DNA of 64,000 bases, taken from Spirochaetota bacterium. GTDB lineage: Bacteria; Spirochaetota; Spirochaetia; Treponematales; UBA12059. Location: NCBI GenBank assembly GCA_029547205.1, contig JAKPPT010000068.1:105922-169921 (forward strand), read 5' to 3'. Position 1 is the first letter of the stretch. Each line of letters opens with the position of its first letter. Shown here in pieces: positions 48,168 to 58,600 of this stretch. The position numbers and the translations under genes are program-made. The notes beneath the pieces are model-generated. The model made no database searches, was not told the origin of the DNA, and saw only the letters and a program-made list of their open reading frames with translations.

Positions 48168-48549
48168 CTCCCAATTTCCTTTTGCATGGACTCATGGGGC
48201 AATCTGGCTCTTACATGATGGAACAATTTATACTGTACCCGGTTTCCATGATGAATGGATTAAACAGCATCAAGATCTTGTACCAGGTTGTACAAATGTT
48301 AGTGATGTAATTCTTACATATCACTGGATTTCAGTCGTAACATACGCAAAAAATTATATCGAAGTAATGATCGATTCGCGTAAAAACATGCAATCAATCG
48401 ATACCGCATTAACCTACCTTGGACTACACCTGGAAAAATGGGAAAACACTCTCTTAATGGCCATGCAAGAAGATTATTACGAAAAAATATCTGTAGAAGA
48501 CTTCAATAACCTGGAAACGCTCAAAATAAAACTACGAGGCTCTGAATAA
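48160..48549 (+). CDS. Hypothetical protein between two RluA paralogues
   Basis: This 129-residue protein starts at 48160 (MSDSQFPFAWTHGAIW), with AAAGGA 8 bases upstream. It is acidic, without helices or signal. It overlaps the first RluA gene and touches the second (TAA and ATG share a base at 48549), so all three are translated together. I do not recognise it. Confidence 0.7.
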   Translation: MSDSQFPFAWTHGAIWLLHDGTIYTVPGFHDEWIKQHQDLVPGCTNVSDVILTYHWISVVTYAKNYIEVMIDSRKNMQSIDTALTYLGLHLEKWENTLLMAMQEDYYEKISVEDFNNLETLKIKLRGSE

Positions 48550-49274
48550 TGCCATTACCGAATAAAAACATAGCAAAATCTCAGGACAAGCGGATAAAAA
48601 AGCCTAAAAATACAACTAGGGGGACAGACCCGCTAATTATGTATGAGGATAAAGATATCATCGCGATTGAAAAACCTGCCGGTATCCCGGTAATTTCACC
48701 TGACAACCGCAAAACACGAAACATGCTAGATATGGTAACGAGGCATATTCAGAAAAAAAACCCAAAAGGCAGGGCTGCTCTTGTACACCGCCTCGATAGA
48801 GATACCTCAGGCATTATGATTTTTGCAAAAAATGCAAAAACAAAGTCAATCCTGATGAGAAATTGGAATACACTGGTACAAAAACGCTGCTATATCGCGC
48901 TTGTTGAAGGAACGCTTCCTCAAGACTCTGGCACCATCGATACCTGGCTCGTAGAACGCAACGCACAAAAGGTACAGCAAGTTCCGCCTCATACACGAAA
49001 AGCTTTGCGAGCCATTACACACTACAGACGATTACAATCTGTACCCGGATTTTGCCTTGTAGAACTCGAACTTGAAACAGGAAGACGACATCAGATACGG
49101 GTACAGATGGCTGGTATAGGCTGCCCAATTGCAGGAGATTACCTCTATGGCGCACAAACAAATCCATTTAACCGGCTTTGCCTCCATGCGTATCTACTTG
49201 TATTCATTCATCCATACACAAAACAGCTTGTAACACTAACAAGCACAGAACATGACTTTAATCTATCAGGTTAG
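48549..49274 (+). CDS. RluA-family pseudouridine synthase (second paralogue)
   Basis: This 241-residue protein has LVHRLDRDTSG with the catalytic Asp, EKPAGIPV and LETGRRHQIRVQMA. A variable N-terminal linker (RGTDPL) is encoded by a copy of the dispersed repeat at 48620-48630. The target base is unknown; two paralogues in one operon suggest different RNA sites. Confidence 0.88.
   Translation: MPLPNKNIAKSQDKRIKKPKNTTRGTDPLIMYEDKDIIAIEKPAGIPVISPDNRKTRNMLDMVTRHIQKKNPKGRAALVHRLDRDTSGIMIFAKNAKTKSILMRNWNTLVQKRCYIALVEGTLPQDSGTIDTWLVERNAQKVQQVPPHTRKALRAITHYRRLQSVPGFCLVELELETGRRHQIRVQMAGIGCPIAGDYLYGAQTNPFNRLCLHAYLLVFIHPYTKQLVTLTSTEHDFNLSG
48620..48630 (-). repeat. Dispersed GGTCTGTCCCC repeat inside second RluA gene
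   Basis: The minus strand reads GCGGGTCTGTCCCCCTAG, matching the full consensus. It encodes RGTDP in the linker before the catalytic domain. Confidence 0.8.
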
Positions 49275-49344
49275 CCTGATATCGTAGCTGAAACAACTGT
49301 ATTCTCCGACTAGAATATTACAGAGAACTACCAGTGCTACCTGA

Positions 49345-49354
49345 GGGACAGACC
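49345..49354 (-). repeat. Dispersed repeat copy (10/11) beside the tandem array
   Basis: The minus strand reads CCGGGTCTGTCCCTCAG; the last core base differs. It lies between the RluA gene and the 60-bp array. Confidence 0.65.
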
Positions 49355-49380
49355 CGGATGCAACCGAATGCAGCTACAAC

Positions 49381-49589
49381 GCCGGACATCTGGCCGGATG
49401 CGCGCCAGAACCATCCGATTAGTTCCGAACACCTGGTTGCGCTGATACATGGCAGGATGCGCGCCTGAGCCGTCCGATTAGTTCTGATGCACCGGGCTGC
49501 GCTGATACATAGCCAGATGCGCGCCTGAGCCGTCCGATTAGTTCTGATGCACCGGGCTGCGCTGATTACATGGCCGGATGCGCGCTCCA
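49381..49589. repeat. GC-rich tandem repeat, 60-bp unit, about 3.4 copies
   Basis: Units begin at 49381 (divergent), 49441, 49501 and 49561 (partial). The copies at 49441 and 49501 differ at only 3 of 60 positions. GC content of the 49441 unit is 37/60 (about 62%), much higher than the surrounding DNA. Each unit contains ATGCGCGCC and CCGATTAGTTC. The array lies between the convergent RluA and DUF72 genes. The frame that runs through it on the minus strand looks spurious. Its function is unknown. Confidence 0.85.
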
Positions 49590-49619
49590 ATACTATTTAA
49601 ATAAACTGAGACAAAGCAA

Positions 49620-50408
49620 TTAATAAACTGGTGTCCTTGCATGAATTAGCGCGGTTAGCTGCTTGGCATTTTTTACAGCGCTTCCACGTGCATGGTTATT
49701 GAAAGCAATAAATAAGACTGCCTTTTGAGCCATTGAAAAAATTTTGGGAATCCAGCTGATTAGTTCACTATCGGTATAGTCGTAGTCATATCTGTTTGTC
49801 GCATCTCCTTCCCACCAGTTCTGAGCATTACGGCCATGCATACGAATATACGCCTTGTTGCCCGTAACAAGGTTCTGAGGTGTCGGAAGACCTCGCAGTT
49901 CAGGTGCATCAACCATAACAAGTCCTGCATTACGCTTATCTAAAGCTTCGTATACACGATCAGTGAACCATTCGGAATTTCTAAACTCCACAAAACAGGG
50001 CACACTGGCTAACATTTGTAGCAGTGATGCAAGATATTGTCTATTTTCCTCTGTATAGTGGAAACTATATGGTAATTGTATGAGTATACCAGCAAGCTGA
50101 TTGTTCTCAGCAAGAGGAGCAATATTCTGCAAAAAAAGCTCAGCATGATTTTTCCAATCAGAACTACGCTCATGAGTAAGTCCTTTATATGCTTTAATGC
50201 TAAATAAAAATGATTTAGGCGTTTTTTGAAGAAGCCTCTGAAGGGCATTTCGAGAAGGCATTGTATAATAAGAAAAATTAAGCTCAACAAATGGAAACTG
50301 AAGGGCATAATATTTAAGATACTCAGACTGAGGAAGTACTTCTGGATAGAGAATCCCTGTCCAATCTTTGTATGAATAACCGCTTGTTCCTATGTAGATT
50401 GGATACAC
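49620..50408 (-). CDS. DUF72-family protein
   Basis: This 262-residue protein matches DUF72 (YecE-like), a TIM-barrel-like family: IYIGTSGYSYKDW, ELNFSYYTMP, FLFSIKAYKGLTH, FVEFRNSEW, IRMHGRN. The start is GTG at 50408 with GGAGGAGG upstream. Function of the family is unknown. Confidence 0.92.
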   Translation of the reverse strand: MYPIYIGTSGYSYKDWTGILYPEVLPQSEYLKYYALQFPFVELNFSYYTMPSRNALQRLLQKTPKSFLFSIKAYKGLTHERSSDWKNHAELFLQNIAPLAENNQLAGILIQLPYSFHYTEENRQYLASLLQMLASVPCFVEFRNSEWFTDRVYEALDKRNAGLVMVDAPELRGLPTPQNLVTGNKAYIRMHGRNAQNWWEGDATNRYDYDYTDSELISWIPKIFSMAQKAVLFIAFNNHARGSAVKNAKQLTALIHARTPVY

Positions 50409-50683
50409 AATGTTATCCTCCTCCTAATAAACACCAAATTACAAACAGTGCAGCGCTATATCTCTAATATACTATACAAATAAATAAATAAAAATTGTAA
50501 TACTTCTTTACACTAGGTGTAGTAGTAATTTTTTATATAACAACGTGCACATGAATGCTTAGACCACACCTGTAATGCTTATTACTTTCAGTCAATATAA
50601 TTAAAATTTATTTCTACGTTAATTTTTTAATCCGGTATACTATACTTTGATTATGCTGCAATGACGATTCAAGGAGGTTTTTT

Positions 50684-50866
50684 ATGGCAGGCAAATTTGA
50701 ATATTTTAAAGACACATCAGGGAAATATCGATTCAGACTCAAAGCAGGAAACGGTGAAATTATTGCGGTATCAGAAGCATACAATTCACTCGATACCTGT
50801 CTTAATGGCATAGAGAGCGTTAAAAAAAATGCACCAGATGCGAGTGTTGTTGAAGTAAAAGCATAA
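50684..50866 (+). CDS. DUF1508 (YegP-like) protein
   Basis: This 60-residue protein is a single DUF1508 repeat: KFEYFKDTSGKYRFRLKAGNG, then SEAYNS. AGGAGG precedes the ATG. Upstream (50409-50683) is AT-rich with TATACT near 50636 as a possible -10 box. Confidence 0.92.
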   Translation: MAGKFEYFKDTSGKYRFRLKAGNGEIIAVSEAYNSLDTCLNGIESVKKNAPDASVVEVKA

Positions 50867-50909
50867 CATCTCAACCACTTTTATTAGGAAGCTGGACAGT
50901 TTTAGCAAG

Positions 50910-53900
50910 TTATAGTTTACGCTGAATCGAGAGCATCGTTAAATCATCATACTGTTCATCTTCTTTGAGGTGCCCATAGAGTCTGTATTCGGTAATATGC
51001 TCATCAGGATAGGGTCGCTTATCACCGCAGTACTTACTGTATTCCTTAAAATGTTTCACAAGAAAATCATCGATGAGACTGTCAACGACAACCGTATCCG
51101 TATCGGTAGCATTGGGATCTGGAATCATCCTAAACACTTTTTCTACTGCAGCTAATCCGATAACAAGATCGTGAAGACTTCCATCGCAAGTAGAAAAATC
51201 GAAAGTACACTGTTCATCTGGTCCTGCAGGATCATCCTGTCTTTTTAATACGTAGTGCGATCGAGTATAAATAGCTTCTGTGATTGCTTTAATACGTTCT
51301 TCACCAAATTGTTCCTTGAGATATTCTTCATGCACTTTCCCAGTTCTGGGATCCTTGACAGCTTCTGTGAGCGGTGTAAAGTCGAGTTTGCGTCGGGCAC
51401 GGCTTGACTCTTCAAATCCATCAGTATAGAGGAGCAAAACATCTCCAGGTTCTAACGGAAGGCTAACTACCCGGAACGGTGCTGTTGCTTCGACCGTTGT
51501 GTTATCAAATGTTCCTGCAGTAGGACTCGAAGGCAATTCCTGAGTCACAAATTGTTTTTGTTTCCACTTATAAAAATGCACAAGCTTATCACCTGCATGA
51601 CAGAGATGTAAGAGCCCTCGCGAACTATCATACAATCCCATGATAAATGCAGCAAACCTGCCTTTAAAGCCTTTTTTTTCTATGAAATCATTAATTTTAT
51701 ACGTTATCGCTGCAAGGTTGATGCCACTTTTCTTGAATGACCAATTTGCAAATTCCGTTGAAAAAATTGTTGCCACACCAACCATAATGAGAGCAGCAGG
51801 AACACCCTTACCTGCAACATCACATTTGATAAATGCATAATAGGGAGGCTCAAGTGTTTTAAAATCAAAATAATCACCGGATACACCTTTTGCGCCCTCA
51901 TAGTATCCATATACAGAAAGATTATTTGATTCATGAGCAAAGATACTGAGCTTCTCTCCTGTCGGTTTTGTTGCAAGCGGCAAAAACATCTTTTGCACTT
52001 CCTTTCCTACTGTTAGAAGCTCAGCTTCTTTTGCTGCATCAACTAAACTGACAGTCATGTTATTAATTGTTTCAGTAAGTACTCCTATCTCATTTTTTGC
52101 TTTAACATGTATTACAAAATTTTCAAGCTTCTTTTTATCTTCTGTTGTTCTGATTACCTCTATGCCTTCTGCAAGTTTTAGTATTGGCCGGGCAATGATT
52201 CTAGCCAATGCCAGCGCACCAATTATACCGATGATAAGAGCAAGCGCAGCAATGATCAACGTATTCTGAATGAGTAATGCTCTAACGCGCAAGAGTTCTT
52301 GCACAATTAGCTCTGTTGAAACCGAAAGTCGGACAAAACCCCGGAAGTACTCATCACTCCCTTCCTGCCGGTAAATTATTGGCTTAAGAAAAACATAGTG
52401 AGCGGGAATAGTATTTAAATTAAGCGGATTTAACGCCTTTATATTAAAAGCAGGTTCTGCCGTTACAGCTTCTTCTGCTATAGCACTCAATCGTTCATTA
52501 AGCGTTTTCTCTATATCACGTAAGGCTGCTGACAACTCTTGGAGACGCTGCTGGCTTTTAGGGTCATCGAGTTTAGTCGCTAGAGCTCTTCCCTCCAAAC
52601 TGATACTCTGAACTGTTTTTGCAAGATCACCAACTCTTGTCTCAGCTTGAGTATTCACCCAATTTCGTATTTCTTCCAGTCTTGATGAAAGTGAATCAGA
52701 ATATATACTGACACCCGGGTCTTCGCCTTTTGCCTTTTCTTTTATATCAGGATCATTAGATGCCCAGAAAATTTCATTTCCAATATTTTGAGGATTAACC
52801 GATGTTATAGTAATATAATCAGCTTCTTTGATAGCTGCTTTTTGAGCTGGCAGTAATGAAAGCTCAAGAATATTCTTTGCAGGCAGATAGGTTTTTGCAC
52901 CCTGTGCCACACTTTCCAATAGCACACGAGAGCGCTGTTCTAGTCCTTGGGCAAGAGATTCTCCCTGAGCATTGAGAAGTTGGTAACCAAGAGGAAGTGA
53001 AACCAAAATAACAACAAAGAGAACAAGAAGTGCTATCGTCATTGCAAACTGAATAAAAAGGCCACCGCCTTTTGCTCTGAGTTCACGTTTCTTTGTTTCC
53101 GCAATATGCTCCGCTTTACCTTTCATAATATTAGTCACCTCCTCAAGCAGCACATACCGTTCTACTGTTAAATTTTTCAATCGTACAACCGAACCCGTAA
53201 CACCCAGCAGGGCTACCATTGCAGTAAGCACAATGAAAATAAAAGAAAGATTTATTTGTCTATGTGGCGGTTTTACGAATGTCCACGAAGGCTTCCATGA
53301 AATAGAATAATCACCAATTTTTACTGTACCCGTTACATCTATTTTAAAAATTGGACCTGTAAAAAACCACCCTCTTCCTGTATGATAAACACCTATTCGG
53401 TATACACCTGGATCCGTATCATTTACTTTGATATTCCGTATAACCCCATCAGATAAAATCTGATAGTCTTTTTGTTCAAAAACTTTATCATATGGTTCTT
53501 TACCATCGAGGTCTAAAACAATACGGGAAATTATTCCATCTTCCAAAAAGCCTCTACCAATTATACTTGCATTGATATCACCAAAGAATTCCTGATTGAC
53601 AAGCACATTTGTTACTATAGTATATGGAATAAATCTATCAGCACGGATAATCATCCGCGCTGGTTCGCTGATATTTCCTACAGAATCAATTGCAGAAACT
53701 GCAAAGACATAGTACCCATCATCGATATTGGTAAAGGAAGCTAATGGAGAAACAGTTTTTCGCTGCGATGGCGGTTTAATATTCTCATATTTTTTTATTA
53801 TATTTTTTTCATATTCAGTAATAGGTTCAAATGCGTACTGCATTGACACATCAGCCTTTTCTGGTTTCTCCTGACGTTTCCTTACAGGGAGTCGATCCAG

Positions 53901-55628
53901 AGAACCTACATACTGCAGAGTCCATGTATACCCCACAATTTCATCATCGTTTGGTGCTTGCCATGTTAATGAAAACGTATTGGAAAGTAAAAAATATTCA
54001 CTATCAAACTCTGGAGCATTGATGATTGGTGAAGAAGGTGGTGTTGTATCACGAACAAATGTTACAAGAGCAGGAGTCGACCAGTTTCCAGCATAATCGA
54101 GCGTTCGTAGTTTGAAATACCACTCCCCATCCCCATCAGCAACAAGTTGCTTTTTTGTAACATTGCTCAATTCCATTACTGTTTCCGGAGGCTCTACCCG
54201 TGGATCTCTACTCCAGCTCCATGAAAAGCCCATAATTCCAGAAGAATCCTGAGGGACAGACCACTCGATAAGTGGATTTGAATTATTTGTTCTTGTTCCA
54301 GAAGTAAAATTAAGTGGGCGTATACGGGGACTGTCTACAGATGTATCAGGAAGTAGTCCAATGATTCGATATGGTTCTTCTGCGGTCTGCCAAAATGAAT
54401 AAATTCCGCCATTTTGGTACAACGTTCTTCCAAATAAAGCAGATTGCCTTGTTTTTAGCGAAAGATTTGTCTCACTCCACAGGAGTCCATCTCGAATAGC
54501 CATAATCACAGCGGGGGTTCCTCTCCTGTCATCAACCCAGGAAACCCCCAGCGTATTTTCAAGCTCAAACAATCGAGGATCCGAACAGTTCCCCTGACCG
54601 GTAGAAACACGTTCGATTGTGGCTTTTTTTGGCTTGCCCTCCCGATCAAGCTGCATTAGGTATATCTGGCTCGTACCACCAGTTACAAGCTGACGGCGTT
54701 CCCACACAAGCCAGAGCTCATTTTTATAGGCAAACAGAACTGGACGTTGATTATCAAAATTAAAAGCCGCGGATCTGCTTTTAATAACAGGATCATCAAA
54801 ATAGGTAATGAGCTCAGCTTCCGACCAGGTCTGTCCCCCATCGTCGGAATACTTGGAGTAAAGTTGAAAACTGCTTCGTTCAGAACCAGGCAGGGCTGCT
54901 AATGACTGAAAAACTACAAAATCCCGGTTGTCCAATGAGCTTGCTGTTGGTAAAAAATTCATATTGAAAGCAGATTCATACACTAATGGACTCAAGTTAG
55001 TCCACTGAACCCCATCCAGAGATGATGTGTAAACAATCGAAAGATTTGCATCCTGGCCTTTTGTTAAAAAGATGTACCAGCCACCACGCGCTCTTACCGA
55101 TAATCTTGGTAACACCGCAGGTTCAGAAAGTATCGTTTCAGAAATTCTCTTGAATGCAAAAGTACCCTTTTCCAGTAGAAAAAACTGAATAGTATCAACA
55201 GATGAAGACACTGCAAGACCAGCTTGTCCATTATTGTTGCTCTGAAGAGAAAAAAGTACTGGGACCGTTGTTCCCTTGAAACTATATGGTCCTGCAAAGC
55301 GTTCAAGATACTGAGTTTCTTCAGCTGAATAGATTGATCCTGAAAGCCAGACTGTCCCTCCATCTGCAGTTTTTTCATAGGTCTGCCATACGACAACTAT
55401 TCTTGTACTCGAACCGCTCTTAACGAGTACTGCCTGCGGGAAAGCACCATTCCCTTTTGAAATTTGGAGCGGATCTTCCCAATAGTAGAGAGCTGCAGTT
55501 CCAGACTGATATGTCATGCAAAAAATAATACCTGCTAGAACTATGAAGCGGATCCATGCAAAGCTTGATGTATGCTGGGAGATTGGAATTATTGAAAGAT
55601 GAAATCTCTGTTTTTTGTCTTTATTCAT
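50910..55628 (-). CDS. Giant receptor with C-terminal SpoIIE/PP2C-type serine phosphatase
   Basis: This 1572-residue protein has an N-terminal membrane segment (about 25-47), a sialidase/BNR-like propeller (Asp-box motifs such as SDDGGQTW), Ig/Fn3-like repeats (about 440-700), a helix near 800, a helix near 875, an extracytoplasmic region and a further helix (about 1125-1145) leading into HAMP. The phosphatase has GDYFDF (1251-), CDVAGKG with D1270, HAGD at 1344, YTDG with D1403 and DD at 1561-1562, all metal ligands present. It resembles RsbU-type regulators that dephosphorylate an anti-sigma antagonist; no rsbV or rsbW gene is adjacent. It ends close to the TPR gene upstream. Confidence 0.88.
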   Translation of the reverse strand: MNKDKKQRFHLSIIPISQHTSSFAWIRFIVLAGIIFCMTYQSGTAALYYWEDPLQISKGNGAFPQAVLVKSGSSTRIVVVWQTYEKTADGGTVWLSGSIYSAEETQYLERFAGPYSFKGTTVPVLFSLQSNNNGQAGLAVSSSVDTIQFFLLEKGTFAFKRISETILSEPAVLPRLSVRARGGWYIFLTKGQDANLSIVYTSSLDGVQWTNLSPLVYESAFNMNFLPTASSLDNRDFVVFQSLAALPGSERSSFQLYSKYSDDGGQTWSEAELITYFDDPVIKSRSAAFNFDNQRPVLFAYKNELWLVWERRQLVTGGTSQIYLMQLDREGKPKKATIERVSTGQGNCSDPRLFELENTLGVSWVDDRRGTPAVIMAIRDGLLWSETNLSLKTRQSALFGRTLYQNGGIYSFWQTAEEPYRIIGLLPDTSVDSPRIRPLNFTSGTRTNNSNPLIEWSVPQDSSGIMGFSWSWSRDPRVEPPETVMELSNVTKKQLVADGDGEWYFKLRTLDYAGNWSTPALVTFVRDTTPPSSPIINAPEFDSEYFLLSNTFSLTWQAPNDDEIVGYTWTLQYVGSLDRLPVRKRQEKPEKADVSMQYAFEPITEYEKNIIKKYENIKPPSQRKTVSPLASFTNIDDGYYVFAVSAIDSVGNISEPARMIIRADRFIPYTIVTNVLVNQEFFGDINASIIGRGFLEDGIISRIVLDLDGKEPYDKVFEQKDYQILSDGVIRNIKVNDTDPGVYRIGVYHTGRGWFFTGPIFKIDVTGTVKIGDYSISWKPSWTFVKPPHRQINLSFIFIVLTAMVALLGVTGSVVRLKNLTVERYVLLEEVTNIMKGKAEHIAETKKRELRAKGGGLFIQFAMTIALLVLFVVILVSLPLGYQLLNAQGESLAQGLEQRSRVLLESVAQGAKTYLPAKNILELSLLPAQKAAIKEADYITITSVNPQNIGNEIFWASNDPDIKEKAKGEDPGVSIYSDSLSSRLEEIRNWVNTQAETRVGDLAKTVQSISLEGRALATKLDDPKSQQRLQELSAALRDIEKTLNERLSAIAEEAVTAEPAFNIKALNPLNLNTIPAHYVFLKPIIYRQEGSDEYFRGFVRLSVSTELIVQELLRVRALLIQNTLIIAALALIIGIIGALALARIIARPILKLAEGIEVIRTTEDKKKLENFVIHVKAKNEIGVLTETINNMTVSLVDAAKEAELLTVGKEVQKMFLPLATKPTGEKLSIFAHESNNLSVYGYYEGAKGVSGDYFDFKTLEPPYYAFIKCDVAGKGVPAALIMVGVATIFSTEFANWSFKKSGINLAAITYKINDFIEKKGFKGRFAAFIMGLYDSSRGLLHLCHAGDKLVHFYKWKQKQFVTQELPSSPTAGTFDNTTVEATAPFRVVSLPLEPGDVLLLYTDGFEESSRARRKLDFTPLTEAVKDPRTGKVHEEYLKEQFGEERIKAITEAIYTRSHYVLKRQDDPAGPDEQCTFDFSTCDGSLHDLVIGLAAVEKVFRMIPDPNATDTDTVVVDSLIDDFLVKHFKEYSKYCGDKRPYPDEHITEYRLYGHLKEDEQYDDLTMLSIQRKL

Positions 55629-55640
55629 ATGTCCCTGCTG

Positions 55641-58600
55641 TTAATACCCTAATGCTTTGAGCCGAGCATCAAGATCAATGACTTTTTGCATTTTTGCAGC
55701 TTGAGGATATGTTTGCAAGAGTTTTGCAAGCTGACTTCTTGCTAGAAGATAGTCCCCATTACTGAACAATCGTACAGCCTCATTATACATTGCTTCGCCA
55801 GCAGCTGGAATAACAATAGTAGTTGTTGCTCCAACAAATGTTGCAATCTTATCTTTCAGTCGAGAAGCTTCTTCATTATTAGGATTAAGTTCGAGAGCTC
55901 GATTTAACTGAATCAAAGCATTTGGGAATTGGGTAACATCCCGGCTATCATAAATCTTTTGGGCAGCAGCTGTAAGATTTTTTGATTCCGCAATTGCTTT
56001 TGGATCTGGCGGAGGCAACCGTAATCCCAGCAAAATTTCAACATCTGCAAGTAGCGCTTTTAATCCTGGATAATTAGGTTCAAGAGCTTCTATATCTTTT
56101 AAATCACTATAAGCAACAGCAAGATCAGTTTTTGCCTGAATCTTAGCCCGTGCAGTCTGTACCATCGAAGCGATTTTTTTATAAAATGCATCTGAATCAA
56201 TAAGCTTATCTATTCGCAAATCAAGTATACGAGCATCACGATTGAGCGGATACATGAGCTTCACTTCTTCAATTTTTTGACGTGCCTGGGCAAAACTCCG
56301 AAGAGCAGAAGGAGTATTTTTTTGAGCTAGTAATTTTGCTCCCTCGTCATAATATTTTTGAGCAAGAGCAAGCAGCTGGCTCATTTCCGGATAGAGGGGT
56401 GCTGTTACTGGAATTTCGCGTCCCGACTGAATTGTAACAGCATTTTGAACGAGCCTGAGCCAGTATTCCACCTCTGGTTCTGGCTCTGCATTCGTTGTTT
56501 TCCACCTTCCACGTGCCTGCAGTAATGCGTCCTCCGCCTGTGTAAAGTTTCCAGCAAAATAAGCATTTTTACCTTGCGTGAGTAGCCGCCGCGTATCAGC
56601 AATCACCTTGTCATTTTCAGCCTTAAGTATTGCTTTTGCAAGATTTTCAAGCGCAGCATCACTCTGTGCCCGTAAAGCAGGATTTTCTTCAAGCGCAAGA
56701 GAAGCACTATACCGTTCACGTGCGCGTTCAAGCCGCTCTCGAGCTGTATCAAAATTACCTGCAGTAAAAGCTGCTGTAGCTTCTTGCAGCCTTCGTTCTG
56801 CTTCTAGTTTTGCCGCGTCAGCAAGTCGTTTTTGATCTGCTGCTCGTGCAGTAAGTCCTGTAAGATTTTGTCTTTCGGTCTGTAATTGTTGATTCAATGT
56901 AGAAAATTTCTCAAGCCACTCTACTATGAGAGGAGCTTGTGCAATATAGATAGCTTCTTTTTTTATTGCCGTGGAAATATCATCAATTTGCTTGAGCAAA
57001 TTTTGGATAAAACTATTCATGGAAGCAGAAAGTTCCAGTGCTTTCCCAGGATATTTTAATACAATGGTAGTGCCTAAAAGTGGATCCGTTTTAGTTTCTC
57101 CATCAATATATATGGCAACCTGACTGATACCCGCATTGATAGTCTCATTCATAGTATTAAAGGCCATCCAGCTGTATTGAGCCTTTAATGTTACCGCCTG
57201 CACAAGAAGATCCTGCACCGATTGGAGAAATGCTAGCGCATACGCATCAAAAATGCTTTGTTGATTTTCCGCAAATGGCGAAGAATATCCAAGCTTCGTT
57301 GCAGCAGCCAACTTTTCCGCTCGTTCCATTGAATTTTTTCGAAGCATGTCATGATCGTTTATCAACGTGTAGAGACGTGTTTTCGTTTGATCAAATTGCG
57401 CTAACAGTGTACCGAGCATTTCCAGAGAAGGGACAGGAGATTCCCCTAACGTTTTAAGCTGCGTTTCTTCCTGAACTTTCCTTACCTGGTATGCAACGAG
57501 CGTTCGCCAGGAACCAATTGTTTCATACGCATGTTGATACTGTATGTAGTCCCTACCCTTTGACGCAAGAATAGCCTCTCCCAATGCAGTTGGGACACCG
57601 ATAATTTCTTCGGGGACGTACATGTTCCAAAACGTTATAAGATCCATACCAGATAAACAGAGACGCTCTGTTACATCAAGGTTATTCTGAATTTGTTGCC
57701 ATTGCCCCTGGTTGTAAGCATCAGCAATTTCCTTAAAAAGCACTTCGAGCACTGTATCTAATTCTGTCTGTGGAATACTCATTTTATGGATCCAATCAGC
57801 ATCGAGCGTTCCTACAAGACCTTCTAACTGTTCTCCTGTTTTTCTTCCAAGAATTAAACGATATGCAAAGGGTAAAAATGAGTTTTCTGTAACAATTTCT
57901 GCTCCTACATTCAGTTCGGCAAATAGTTTTTGTAAATTTGTGCCTTTTTGTTTCAATTCACGTCGAAGCTCATACAGCACAACCATAGAGTTTTTTGCTT
58001 CTTCCTGGAACAGAGTGATATCTTCAACAGCTTTTGCTTTATATGCATCTGCAAGGAGTTGCATGATTTTTTCTGTTTTTGCCGTTACCTGCTCATATCT
58101 ACTCAATATGTCTTTGATTGCATCGACTGAAGCAAGAGTCTCTTCGATGAGCGATTTTTCAAGCGAAGATTCAGCAAATTCATCTCGATAGAGCACAAAA
58201 CCAGTCTCATATAGTTTTGCAGCTTCGACAAACTGCTGTGCAGCAAGTAATTCTCTACCACGACTCATTATTGATTCAAATTGAGCTCTGTTGTAGGTAA
58301 ACAGTGCAGCTGATTTTGTTTGATCAATAAAATCTCTCAAACCAGTACTAGGATTTTTTTCGAAAGTCTGTAATTCCTTGATCATAGCAAGTTTTTTTTC
58401 GTTATTTTCTGGTTCTTTGACAATAACATCCAAAAGTTCTTTTGCCTTATTGTTGTATGCTGCACGAATTTCAACAATTCGCTTCAATCGTGCCTGGGCT
58501 TCGTCGAAACGCTCCGGATACTTTTTCATAAAATCTGTTAGATAGAGAATGGCTTCATCGTATTTTTGCTCAGCAATAAGCTTATCGATGTAGACAAGCG

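Noticed and set aside
49381-49589. CRISPR array
   Set aside because: Units are contiguous 60-bp near-identical copies without unique spacers, and there are no cas genes.
49381-49589. Integron attC sites
   Set aside because: No GTTRRRY/RYYYAAC core pairs could be seen and there is no integrase gene.
49318-49590. Minus-strand frame of 90 codons through the tandem repeat
   Set aside because: Its repeats follow the DNA repeat unit, it has no ribosome site, and composition is unlike other proteins here.
54253-54262. GGGACAGACC in the giant receptor gene
   Set aside because: One base short of the core, and the residues fit the Ig-like repeat, so it is counted only as a near copy.
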